Assembly (NCBI GenBank): GCA_022600655.1
Contig: JAHZJZ010000111.1
Span: 1-6,041 of the forward strand
Length of the DNA stretch: 6,041 nucleotides
Origin: Campylobacterota bacterium
Lineage (GTDB): Bacteria; Campylobacterota; Campylobacteria; Campylobacterales; Sulfurovaceae
Direction of reading: 5' to 3'
The first letter of the stretch is position 1. Each line of letters starts with the position of its first letter. The notes beneath the pieces were generated by a model. It made no database searches. It saw only the letters and a program-made list of their open reading frames with translations, and was not told where the DNA came from. A program made the position numbers and the translations under genes. This document shows, one piece after another, positions 1 to 6,041 of this stretch.

Positions 1-153
1 AAAATGATACTTGCTGTTATGGGACTCAAAAATATTAATCAGTTAGAGCATCACCATCTTATGTTGGTTGATGAAAATGGTTATATTCAGCAAGATGTCA
101 AACGTTTTTTAAGTCAAAAGCTCGATAGAGAGAAGGTTCAAGAGTATAGTTAA
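1..153 (+). CDS. C-terminal fragment of an upstream protein, identity uncertain
   Basis: An open frame enters from the left edge in frame 1 and ends at TAA 151-153, giving the last 50 residues of a protein whose start lies outside the window. The tail reads as a small helix-rich segment (MGLKNINQLEHHHLMLVDE, then a lysine- and glutamate-rich end). The HHH cluster and the MGLKNINQL stretch weakly recall the C-terminal ends of FMN-binding glutamate-synthase-like proteins, but this is a guess from memory of such tails and should not be used as an annotation. No catalytic motif is present in the visible part. The gene is co-directional with everything downstream, but the 170-base gap makes a shared operon with the caspase gene unlikely. 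Confidence 0.6.
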   Translation, partial: KMILAVMGLKNINQLEHHHLMLVDENGYIQQDVKRFLSQKLDREKVQEYS

Positions 154-323
154 TAACAATTTTTTTTTATTTGATAATATTTTAAAAAATACTGATGTTT
201 TAATTTTAATATAGTAGTTGTTACTTTTCTTCAAGGATACATACTGCTCTTATAACCATTTAAGTTGAGCTATATATAATATTTACTGATAGGGGGAAAC
301 TTTTATAGAATATAGGAGCTATC
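154..323 (+). promoter_or_regulatory. Intergenic leader of the caspase operon with candidate promoter
   Basis: This AT-rich gap has no plausible open frame. It begins with a run of nine T at 160-168 shortly after the upstream stop. No convincing GC-rich stem precedes it, so it is not called as an intrinsic terminator. A perfect TATAAT box lies at 275-280 with no good -35 hexamer at 16-18 bases (the nearest weak match, TTATAA at 250-255, has a 19-base spacer). A -10 without a strong -35 is common in Campylobacterota sigma-70 promoters. Transcription would start near 287 and give a leader of about 37 bases. A G5 run at 292-296 sits in this leader. The ribosome binding site AGGAG at 314-318 is 5 bases before the ATG at 324. 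Confidence 0.45.
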
Positions 324-1178
324 ATGAAAAAAGGGATATCAATACACATTGGGCTAAACGATGTCGATGAAGAGCATTATGGCTCTGGTGTAACACCACT
401 AGAGACTTGTGAACAAGATGCCATAGATATGCAAGAACTAGCCCTTGCACAAAATTTTAAATCTACATTTTTACTCTTAAGTGAAAACGCTACCCGAGCT
501 GCAGTTAAAGCTTCCATAAAATCAGCAAGTGTTGAATTGGTCTCAGGAGACATTCTTTTTCTAAGCTACTCAGGTCATGGTGGTTTTGTGCCAGACCTCA
601 GTGGTGATGAAGAGAACGATAACCTTGATGAGACTTGGTGTCTCTATGATGGACAACTTTTAGATGATGAACTCTATGAACTATGGGCTGAGTTTGAAGA
701 AGATGTTCGCATCGTTATGCTCTCAGATAGTTGTCACAGTGGAACCGTCGCCAAAGCCAATATGTTTCAAGACCCAGACGAAGCAACAAACAAAATATTT
801 CAACCCAAACTACTCTCGTATAAAGTAGCCAAAGAGGTCTATTTTTCCAATAAAGATTTTTACACCGACATAGAATCAACTGTTGACCACGAAAAAGCCA
901 AAGAGGTAAAAGCGTCAATTAAACTTCTAGCAGGGTGTCAAGACCCACAAGTCTCTTACACAGCCCCTTTTGCACGAAACAGTATCTTTACAGAAAAGCT
1001 TCTCAAAATTTGGGATGGTGGGCAGTTTGTAGGAGACTACAGTGAGTTTTTAGAAAAGATTAAAACAGAAGTAGAAGCGATTGATTTTTTACCAACCAAA
1101 CAGACACCAAACCTTTACGATGTAGGTAAAGAAAATCCAAGCTTTAACAAGCAAAAACCTTTTCAAATCTACGAATAG
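324..1178 (+). CDS. Caspase-like protease (metacaspase, peptidase C14 family)
   Basis: This 284-residue protein consists almost wholly of a caspase-fold (clan CD) cysteine-protease domain. It opens on a first beta-strand (ISIHIGLNDV, residues 5-14) followed by a helix after the CEQDA motif at 29-33. The catalytic His is H85 in SYSGHGG (81-87), and the catalytic Cys is C137 in LSDSCHSGT (133-141). An acidic GDEENDNLDET stretch (94-104) occupies the position of the metacaspase loop that shapes the basic-P1 pocket, and GCQDPQ (204-209) matches the conserved post-catalytic strand motif. No signal peptide, membrane segment, prodomain or fused sensor is visible, so it should be cytosolic. Related enzymes usually cleave after Arg or Lys, often with calcium dependence; this is family knowledge. 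The start is supported by AGGAG at 314-318. The next gene begins 12 bases after the stop, so the two are almost certainly co-transcribed. The physiological substrate is unknown; the neighbouring protease-hydrolase is the obvious candidate. Confidence 0.93.
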   Translation: MKKGISIHIGLNDVDEEHYGSGVTPLETCEQDAIDMQELALAQNFKSTFLLLSENATRAAVKASIKSASVELVSGDILFLSYSGHGGFVPDLSGDEENDNLDETWCLYDGQLLDDELYELWAEFEEDVRIVMLSDSCHSGTVAKANMFQDPDEATNKIFQPKLLSYKVAKEVYFSNKDFYTDIESTVDHEKAKEVKASIKLLAGCQDPQVSYTAPFARNSIFTEKLLKIWDGGQFVGDYSEFLEKIKTEVEAIDFLPTKQTPNLYDVGKENPSFNKQKPFQIYE

Positions 1179-1190
1179 TAGGAGAGCTCC

Positions 1191-3347
1191 ATGGGTAGTA
1201 AATCATACAGAAAAAAACTTTTAGATGTTAGAAAAGATAGGCTCGATATAAGAGACAGAGCCTATAGACCAGTTCTGCAGTCATTTCCAGAGTCTTACCC
1301 TCACTTTAAAGACATTGCATTGATTGTTGCCTCCTATAAAGATTCTGATATGATACTCGATCAAGGTCAAAATGGAGCTTGTACAGGGTATGCGTTAGCA
1401 ACGGTTATTAACTACCTACTCTGGAGAAAACTTATCACTGATAACTATCGGGATTTTGTAGAGTATCCTTTTGGTTTTAAAATCAGTAAGGTTAGCCAAA
1501 AAATGCTCTATAACCTAGCAAGAATCTATGATGAGTGGGACGGTGAAGACTATGAGGGGTCTAGCTGTCGTGGTGCTATGAAAGGGTGGCATAAACATGG
1601 AGTTTGTGAAGAGAGCTGTTGGGAGTTTGGTAAAGATGAACCCGAAGAGGATTGGGAAAAACAGTCCATAGAGCGTCCATTAGGTGCTTACTATCGTGTT
1701 GATAAAGAGTCTATCTCTGATATGCAGTCAGCTCTTTGTGAAGTGGGTGCGTTGTATGTTTCAGCCTCTATTCATGATGGTTGGTGGGAACTTAAAGCGT
1801 TTGAAGCAGAGGAGATAGAAGATATCAATATAGATATCCCGTATATTCCCTATACGCTTAATACGTCATTTCCCGTAGGAAATCATGCCTTTGTCATTGT
1901 TGGTTATACACGATTTGGCTTTGTGGTACAAAACTCATGGGGCATGGATTGGGGTAACAGTGGTTTTGCCATTTTAAGTTATAAAGATTGGTTAGAGCAT
2001 GGTATGGATGTATGGGTAGCCGTTATAGGAGTTCCTATAGAGATAGAACATACCCCACGTACCTACTCTTCTGTTTCACTCTCTTGTATTGGAAATGAGG
2101 CTACTCCAGAGAGTCCAATGTTACAAAAAGCACTAAGCTACAGTTTTGAAGATAAAAAAGAGAAACCCACTCCTGTGAGTGAAGAACAAGCCTACAACCA
2201 TACCCTTATACTCAATGCTAATGGACGAGCCAAACATACGATTATAAATACCTTTAAGCTAGAAGACTCTATCCAGACCATCTGTCGTAAAAATGTAGAA
2301 GTATGGCTAAAAGAGAGTCAAACAAATAGAAAGATAATGCTCTATGCCCTAGGTGGTCTACAGAGTGAAAAAGAGTATATTGCTAAAATAAGAGTCTTAA
2401 CTCCCTACTTTTTAGCCAACGGTATCTACCCTATTTTTTTAACATGGCAGTATAGTTATCTGTCGGCTGTAACAGACTCCATAGAACAGTTTTTTACAAC
2501 AACACTACAGGAGAGTAGTCCAAAGATGAAACAAGAGGTACTACAAGACAAAGTAGCCCTCAACAGAGCCATAGAAAGTCACAGTAAACAGATAGCCACA
2601 CGAGGTATATGGTCAGAGATAAAAGAGAAGTCACTCAATGCAAATGAAAAAAGAGTAAAAGGTTTTACAGGACAGAAGAGTGGAACTCTGTATATGTTAA
2701 CTCAAGCACTCAAAGAGCTAAATCTTGCTTACAGTGGAACTTTAGAACTCCACGCCATGGCACACTCTGCTGGTTCACAACTACTAGCCACCTCTTGGTT
2801 AAGTGAGTTAGCCAAACAGGATATGCAGTTAAGTTCTATGCATCTCTTAGCCCCTACAGTGTCGATTCAAGACTGTAACAACTACATGATAAAAGCACAT
2901 AAAAAAGGTGTGTTTGAGAAAAAAGATATACACATCTATATGTTAGACCAAGAGATGGAGTTAGCTGATAGTGTAGGAACATACAGTAAGTCACTACTCT
3001 GTCTAATTAGTCGTTCACTGGAAAAAATACATAAAACTCCTCTACTAGGTTTAGAAGATTCATGGAACGAAGAGAACCTCAACAAAAAAGATGGAATCTT
3101 TAACACCCAACAGTTAAGAGACCTAAAAAAGTGGCAAAAGTTCGCTTATGAAAAAGATAACAACTACGCCATCTATGCCCTCACTAAAAAACATAGCCAA
3201 CTGCAATGCTCTAAAAACAGTGATTTTATTAAACTAGGTCATACAACATTAGATAGTAGTATTTTTATTTTAGAGAGAGTTTTAAAGATTGTAACCACAG
3301 GCAGTGAAGATGGAGAGCTTATTTGTGGGGTTGAGAACTTGTGTTAA
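1191..3347 (+). CDS. Papain-like (C1A) cysteine protease fused to an alpha/beta-hydrolase-like domain
   Basis: This 718-residue protein has two enzyme modules. Residues about 10-285 form a C1 peptidase with complete catalytic machinery: oxyanion Gln Q58 and nucleophile C64 in DQGQNGACTGYA (spaced six apart, as in papain), H232 in GNHAFVIVGY, and N248 in QNSWGMDWGNSGF. The LDVRKDRLDIRDR opening (11-23) is typical of cytosolic bacterial C1 peptidases; there is no signal peptide and no long inhibitory propeptide. A charged linker (about 285-335, including EDKKEKPTP) leads to a second domain, about 335-718. That domain resembles an alpha/beta hydrolase: strand plus turn LYALGGLQSE (384-393), a nucleophile elbow AMAHSAGS (522-529) with S526, a candidate acid D586 in YMLDQEMELAD, and a candidate His H684 in KLGHTTLDSS. 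The elbow has Ala in place of the first Gly of GxSxG. Substrate (lipid, ester or peptide) cannot be told. AGGAG at 1180-1184 fixes the start. Translation is probably coupled to the caspase gene, which suggests that the caspase controls or cleaves this protein. Confidence 0.9.
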   Translation: MGSKSYRKKLLDVRKDRLDIRDRAYRPVLQSFPESYPHFKDIALIVASYKDSDMILDQGQNGACTGYALATVINYLLWRKLITDNYRDFVEYPFGFKISKVSQKMLYNLARIYDEWDGEDYEGSSCRGAMKGWHKHGVCEESCWEFGKDEPEEDWEKQSIERPLGAYYRVDKESISDMQSALCEVGALYVSASIHDGWWELKAFEAEEIEDINIDIPYIPYTLNTSFPVGNHAFVIVGYTRFGFVVQNSWGMDWGNSGFAILSYKDWLEHGMDVWVAVIGVPIEIEHTPRTYSSVSLSCIGNEATPESPMLQKALSYSFEDKKEKPTPVSEEQAYNHTLILNANGRAKHTIINTFKLEDSIQTICRKNVEVWLKESQTNRKIMLYALGGLQSEKEYIAKIRVLTPYFLANGIYPIFLTWQYSYLSAVTDSIEQFFTTTLQESSPKMKQEVLQDKVALNRAIESHSKQIATRGIWSEIKEKSLNANEKRVKGFTGQKSGTLYMLTQALKELNLAYSGTLELHAMAHSAGSQLLATSWLSELAKQDMQLSSMHLLAPTVSIQDCNNYMIKAHKKGVFEKKDIHIYMLDQEMELADSVGTYSKSLLCLISRSLEKIHKTPLLGLEDSWNEENLNKKDGIFNTQQLRDLKKWQKFAYEKDNNYAIYALTKKHSQLQCSKNSDFIKLGHTTLDSSIFILERVLKIVTTGSEDGELICGVENLC

Positions 3348-3562
3348 ATATTTTTTAAGTTAGACATTCATACAAGTTATAGATTTATTTAGATATAATT
3401 AGTTGTTAAATTTAATTTTTAAATGTGGTATAGTATTTATGCTTTAATTGTGATTTTTTGGTGGAAACTTATTGAAAAGTTAGTGTAAAACATACGCATC
3501 TAATAGGGTTAAAGTTTACTTCAGATAAAATCTTAGTATTTTGGATTTCAAAAGGGTGGAAT
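3348..3562 (+). promoter_or_regulatory. AT-rich intergenic region with candidate promoters and a small palindrome
   Basis: No coding frame is supported here. Three -10-like hexamers occur: TATAAT at 3394-3399, TATAGT at 3429-3434 and TAAAAT at 3526-3531. None has a good -35 at the usual distance, so which is used cannot be decided. The first two would give leaders of roughly 120-155 bases, the third about 25. A 10-base perfect palindrome TTAAATTTAA at 3406-3415 lies just downstream of the first box. It could be an operator for the adjacent DNA-binding-like protein, but such AT palindromes are common by chance. A weak dyad AACTT/AAGTT flanks 3471-3476. No convincing terminator follows the protease-hydrolase gene, only T6 at 3351-3356. 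The ribosome binding site for the next gene is AGGG at 3553-3556, 6 bases before ATG 3563. Confidence 0.35.
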
Positions 3563-4336
3563 ATGACAAAACGTGATAAAGTATTGGCAACTAGATTTGA
3601 CTATATTATTAATAACTATATCAAGGTAGCTACAAATATAACACAAGCTTTTGGGTTTAAAACTAATACCATGGTAAGTAACTTACGAAACAGTAATCAT
3701 CCAGCGACTATTAATGTTCTGCATATGGATGGTTTAGAGAAGTATTTTGATATTCCTGTAGAGGTTTGGGAAAAACTTAATATGAGTGAAGAGGAGGTTG
3801 ATACCTGTATTACAGAGTATCAAATCATTAAAAAGAATAAAAAAATTCAGGAAAAACAGTCAAGTATTGCAGGTTGTATATTTAAACCAAATCCTAAAGT
3901 TTTTGAAAAACTTAAAGGTGTTTGGTATGCTTACCTTTACCCTAGTAATCCTATTTCTGCTTCAAAGACCGAAGGTCTATGGATAGTTAGGACTACTATA
4001 AATGATGACTATAGTGTGGTTGACTATTGGAATAACAAAGGATTCCTAAAAATAGGTAAACATGAGAGCCTGATACTGAAGGAGTCGTATGATAATGATG
4101 ACTTAACGGTTATTCGTTTTTGCAATAGGCAAATTGCTTCAGAGCATTTTAGGTTTGTAATCATATCTAACCAAAACAACACCATCCATGAGATGGTAAA
4201 CTTTGGATTTTTTTCAAGAAAAAAGTATACACCTCAAGAGGCAAAAGAGATACTCGGAGAGATGAACAGAGTACAGATGAAACTTGATTTAGATTTTAAC
4301 GATAGGGTTAATGCACTGGGGGTTGTTCCCCATTAA
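3563..4336 (+). CDS. HTH-like putative regulator with an unrecognised beta-rich C-terminal domain
   Basis: This 257-residue soluble protein has two visible parts. Residues about 10-75 look like a Cro/C1-type helix-turn-helix: RFDYIINNYIKVATNITQAF supplies the first helices, GFKTNTMVSNLRNSNHPATI the turn and recognition region, and MDGLEKYFDIPVEVWE the closing helices and YFDIP loop usual in XRE proteins. A lysine-rich helical linker (85-100) follows. Residues about 113-245 are strand-rich, opening with LKGVWYAYLYPSNP (117-130), and containing GFLKIGKHESLILKES (160-175) and NFGFFSRKKYT (213-223), then a final helix (AKEILGEMNRVQMKLD). I do not recognise this domain as a named family. The GxWYAY opening and alternating strands are compatible with a barrel-like ligand-binding fold, which is inference. 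A transcription factor sensing a ligand or damage signal would fit. It is separated from the caspase operon by 215 bases, so a regulatory link is possible but unproven. Confidence 0.75.
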   Translation: MTKRDKVLATRFDYIINNYIKVATNITQAFGFKTNTMVSNLRNSNHPATINVLHMDGLEKYFDIPVEVWEKLNMSEEEVDTCITEYQIIKKNKKIQEKQSSIAGCIFKPNPKVFEKLKGVWYAYLYPSNPISASKTEGLWIVRTTINDDYSVVDYWNNKGFLKIGKHESLILKESYDNDDLTVIRFCNRQIASEHFRFVIISNQNNTIHEMVNFGFFSRKKYTPQEAKEILGEMNRVQMKLDLDFNDRVNALGVVPH

Positions 4337-4344
4337 AATTTTTT
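4317..4344 (+). terminator. Weak terminator-like hairpin overlapping the stop codon
   Basis: TGGGG (4317-4321) pairs with CCCCA (4328-4332) around a six-base loop, a GC-rich stem unusual in this AT-rich DNA. A T6 tract follows at 4339-4344. The stem overlaps the last codons of the HTH-like gene. The six-base gap between stem and T tract and the short stem make it a poor intrinsic terminator; it might only attenuate transcription into the lipoprotein gene 26 bases downstream of the stop. Confidence 0.25.
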
Positions 4345-4362
4345 AAGAAAGGTATATTATTG

Positions 4363-6041
4363 ATGACACTTAGAAGCTTATTGTTAACTACTGTAGTTCT
4401 CTTTTTAGCTTCATGTGGAGGGGGAGAGCATGAACCAAGGGAAGAGAAAACCCTCTATTTTGTAGACTCAGCAGTCAATGGCATAGACTACAAGTGTGGA
4501 GAGCGTAAAGGGGTCTCTAAAACCATTGCCAAAGATGGTGTACCCAAGCATGGAGCCATTACTTGTGTTTATGCTCCATTAGAGTTAAGTCTAGGCTCTT
4601 TGGCATTAGGGAGTGTAGAGAGTTTTAGTGATGGTCAAATTATTCGACCACAAGATTTAGTGCCGTCGTTTGATGGTGACTTTAAGAACAAAGCCCTGCT
4701 CAAAATAGCCATACTTTTACAATCTCTCGACGACAAACAGAGTAGTGACCATATAACCATAGCTGAATCATTAAAAGAGCAGATAGAGATAGAGCGTCTC
4801 TCTGATGTAACCATGAGTGGGTTAAACCAAGAGATTCAAAAGCTAGGTATGACCCCTGTCGCTCAAGATGAAGCGATGGTACATCTAATCATGCACTCTG
4901 AAAATACCAACATTGGGAAACCCACCATCAAACCTTTTGAAGAAGACATCAGTACCTCTTTGAGCATAGGAAGTACCATAGGTAAACTCTCTATAGGTGC
5001 TGGAGATGGTACACTTAACTACCCTTTGGTTTTAGAGGGAGAGGGAAAAGATAACTTTTTACTCAATAATAATGGCTCACTAACACTGATAAAAAGTCTA
5101 GACAGTTCAGCTATCTATGAGCTTAATGTAACAGTGAGTAATGAGTATGGCTATACTACACAGCCAATTAGCATCTATGTTAAAGAGAGTAGTAAAATAG
5201 CAAAAGCCCAAATGGGAAGACTCTTAGGAGCTACGGTCAATATTATCAAACTAAACAGTGATGGTACTCAAGATACCATCTACTCAACCACTACTAACAG
5301 TGAGGGAAGTCTCAACAGAGTAGGAAACTTTGAGCTCAAAGATGAGATGCTTGAAGATGATGCTTTTTACATTTATGAAGTGAGTGGTGGTCAAGATATC
5401 GATACCGATGACAATGGTATCGCCGATGCCAACAGTAGCAAAAACAGTGGTAAACTACGACTACTCACCAAAGGTATATGGGTTAAAAATGCCATGCACA
5501 AGGTACGTGTAACGCCTCTAAGTGAACTGCTCTACAGTTATGTAGAGCAGTTTAGTTATGCTGAGCTTGAAGTCAAGCTCAATGAGTATGCTAAGATTTT
5601 ACTCAAAACATCACTTGATGGAGACAGCACTGTTGATGTTAAAGATGTAATGATTTTTGACCCTCTCAATAACCAAGATGCACTCTACGATACACTGGTT
5701 TATAACGATACCTACAGAACATTAGTCAACAAAATAAGAGATGCAGAAGTCTATAGAGATGACCTGCTAAATGCGTATATAGTAGAGTCATTTGCTGCCA
5801 ATGCCATTGAGATTGTTGGTTCTTCTATTTATACCATTGATATGTTGGGTAGTGGTGAGTTTGCTATTTATGATTTGGAAACTAAAAAGAAGATAGGCAG
5901 TTTAAAGTTGCCTTATGCCCCTTTTAGTGAAGATAGTCATGTGATTTATATTAATTTACTGGATAACCAAGTACGAGTTAATAGTTTAGTGGATTGGTCA
6001 TATGAGATTAATATTAAAAATCAGAAGAATCCTATTTTAAT
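4363..6041 (+). CDS. Large multidomain lipoprotein, C-terminus beyond the window
   Basis: An open frame runs from ATG 4363 without a stop to the window edge, 559 residues so far. A lipoprotein signal peptide is clear: MTLRSLLLTTVVLFLASC, with lipobox LASC and lipidated Cys at 18, followed by GGGE, which has no Asp retention signal and so suggests export to the outer membrane. Residues about 31-105 (VDSAVNGIDYKCG ... LSLGSLALGSV ... PQDLVP) match the DSxVxGxxYxC module common at the N-terminus of proteobacterial surface lipoproteins. Residues about 191-273 resemble a cadherin-like domain (FEEDISTSLSIGSTIGKLSI ... YELNVTVSNEYGYTTQPISIYV). Two acidic calcium-type loops follow: DIDTDDNGIAD (345-355) and LDGDSTVDVKDVMIFDP (418-434). 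From about 485 (IVGSSIYTIDMLGSGEFAIYDL) the sequence looks like the first blades of a beta-propeller. The AAGAAAGG ribosome binding site at 4345-4352 lies 10 bases upstream; a TTG at 4360 is an in-frame alternative start. A role in surface adhesion or binding is likely; no enzyme motif is seen. Confidence 0.88.
   Translation, partial: MTLRSLLLTTVVLFLASCGGGEHEPREEKTLYFVDSAVNGIDYKCGERKGVSKTIAKDGVPKHGAITCVYAPLELSLGSLALGSVESFSDGQIIRPQDLVPSFDGDFKNKALLKIAILLQSLDDKQSSDHITIAESLKEQIEIERLSDVTMSGLNQEIQKLGMTPVAQDEAMVHLIMHSENTNIGKPTIKPFEEDISTSLSIGSTIGKLSIGAGDGTLNYPLVLEGEGKDNFLLNNNGSLTLIKSLDSSAIYELNVTVSNEYGYTTQPISIYVKESSKIAKAQMGRLLGATVNIIKLNSDGTQDTIYSTTTNSEGSLNRVGNFELKDEMLEDDAFYIYEVSGGQDIDTDDNGIADANSSKNSGKLRLLTKGIWVKNAMHKVRVTPLSELLYSYVEQFSYAELEVKLNEYAKILLKTSLDGDSTVDVKDVMIFDPLNNQDALYDTLVYNDTYRTLVNKIRDAEVYRDDLLNAYIVESFAANAIEIVGSSIYTIDMLGSGEFAIYDLETKKKIGSLKLPYAPFSEDSHVIYINLLDNQVRVNSLVDWSYEINIKNQKNPIL
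5525..5552. repeat. Perfect 12-bp inverted repeat with GTTA loop inside the lipoprotein gene
   Basis: AACTGCTCTACA (5525-5536) and TGTAGAGCAGTT (5541-5552) are exact reverse complements separated by the four bases GTTA. In RNA this forms a stable hairpin within the coding sequence for ELLYSYVEQF. TTAG rather than a T tract follows, so it does not look like an intrinsic terminator. Function is unknown; it may be incidental to codon choice. Confidence 0.8.

Noticed and set aside
160..168. T9 tract after the upstream gene considered as an intrinsic terminator
   Set aside because: No stable GC-containing stem directly precedes it; the region is simply AT-rich.
715..918. Minus-strand open frame of 67 codons inside the caspase gene
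   Set aside because: It lies antisense to the catalytic region, has a Leu/Trp/Arg-rich composition typical of a reverse shadow, and has no supporting ribosome binding site or recognisable motif.
3336..3378. AACTTGT / ACAAGTT dyad spanning the end of the protease-hydrolase gene, considered as a terminator
   Set aside because: The 29-base loop is long, the stem is only 7 bp and there is no T tract after the second arm.
3966..3978. AGACC-GAA-GGTCT inverted repeat in the HTH-like gene
   Set aside because: A 5-bp stem is expected by chance several times in a window of this size and it lies in coding sequence.
3786..3986. Second-frame open frame of 66 codons inside the HTH-like gene
   Set aside because: It is a lysine-rich out-of-frame reading of the longer, well-initiated gene and shows no domain of its own.
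1..6041. CRISPR array, tRNA or rRNA genes, transposase or attachment sites
   Set aside because: No regularly spaced repeats, tRNA-like cloverleaf sequence, rRNA-like stretch, transposase motif or flanking direct repeats were seen on either strand.

Overview
The window is AT-rich, gene-dense bacterial DNA with every recognisable gene on the + strand. Composition, codon style (many AGA, TTA and GAG-AGT combinations), AGGAG-type ribosome binding sites and recognisable -10 boxes with poor -35 boxes fit a marine Campylobacterota such as the Sulfurimonas/Sulfurovum/Arcobacter groups. That placement is inference from style, not from a marker gene.

Layout: (1) 1-153 is the C-terminal tail of an upstream gene of uncertain identity. 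(2) 154-323 is a non-coding, AT-rich gap with a T9 tract and a candidate TATAAT box. (3) 324-1178 encodes a compact caspase-fold (metacaspase, clan CD, C14-like) protease with an intact His85/Cys137 dyad. (4) Twelve bases later, 1191-3347 encodes a 718-residue protein joining an intact papain-like (C1A) cysteine protease to a C-terminal alpha/beta-hydrolase-like domain with an A-H-S-A-G nucleophile elbow. (5) 3348-3562 is a 215-base AT-rich non-coding stretch with candidate promoters. (6) 3563-4336 encodes a 257-residue protein with an N-terminal helix-turn-helix-like region and an unrecognised beta-rich C-terminal domain. (7) From 4363 to the window edge runs the first 559 residues of a large lipoprotein with a lipobox Cys, a surface-lipoprotein module, a cadherin-like domain, two acidic calcium-type loops and the possible start of a beta-propeller. 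This gene is incomplete only because the window ends.

The most interesting unit is the tight two-gene operon of caspase plus papain/alpha-beta-hydrolase. Both proteins lack signal peptides and membrane segments, so three hydrolytic active sites should act in the cytosol. A caspase beside a second protease fused to a possible lipase or esterase suggests a proteolytic cascade of the regulated-death or anti-phage type, with the caspase activating or processing the larger effector. This is inference: no sensor, nucleotide cyclase, STAND ATPase or CRISPR component is visible here. The downstream DNA-binding-like protein could be its regulator or an unrelated neighbour, and the lipoprotein is probably a separate cell-envelope function.
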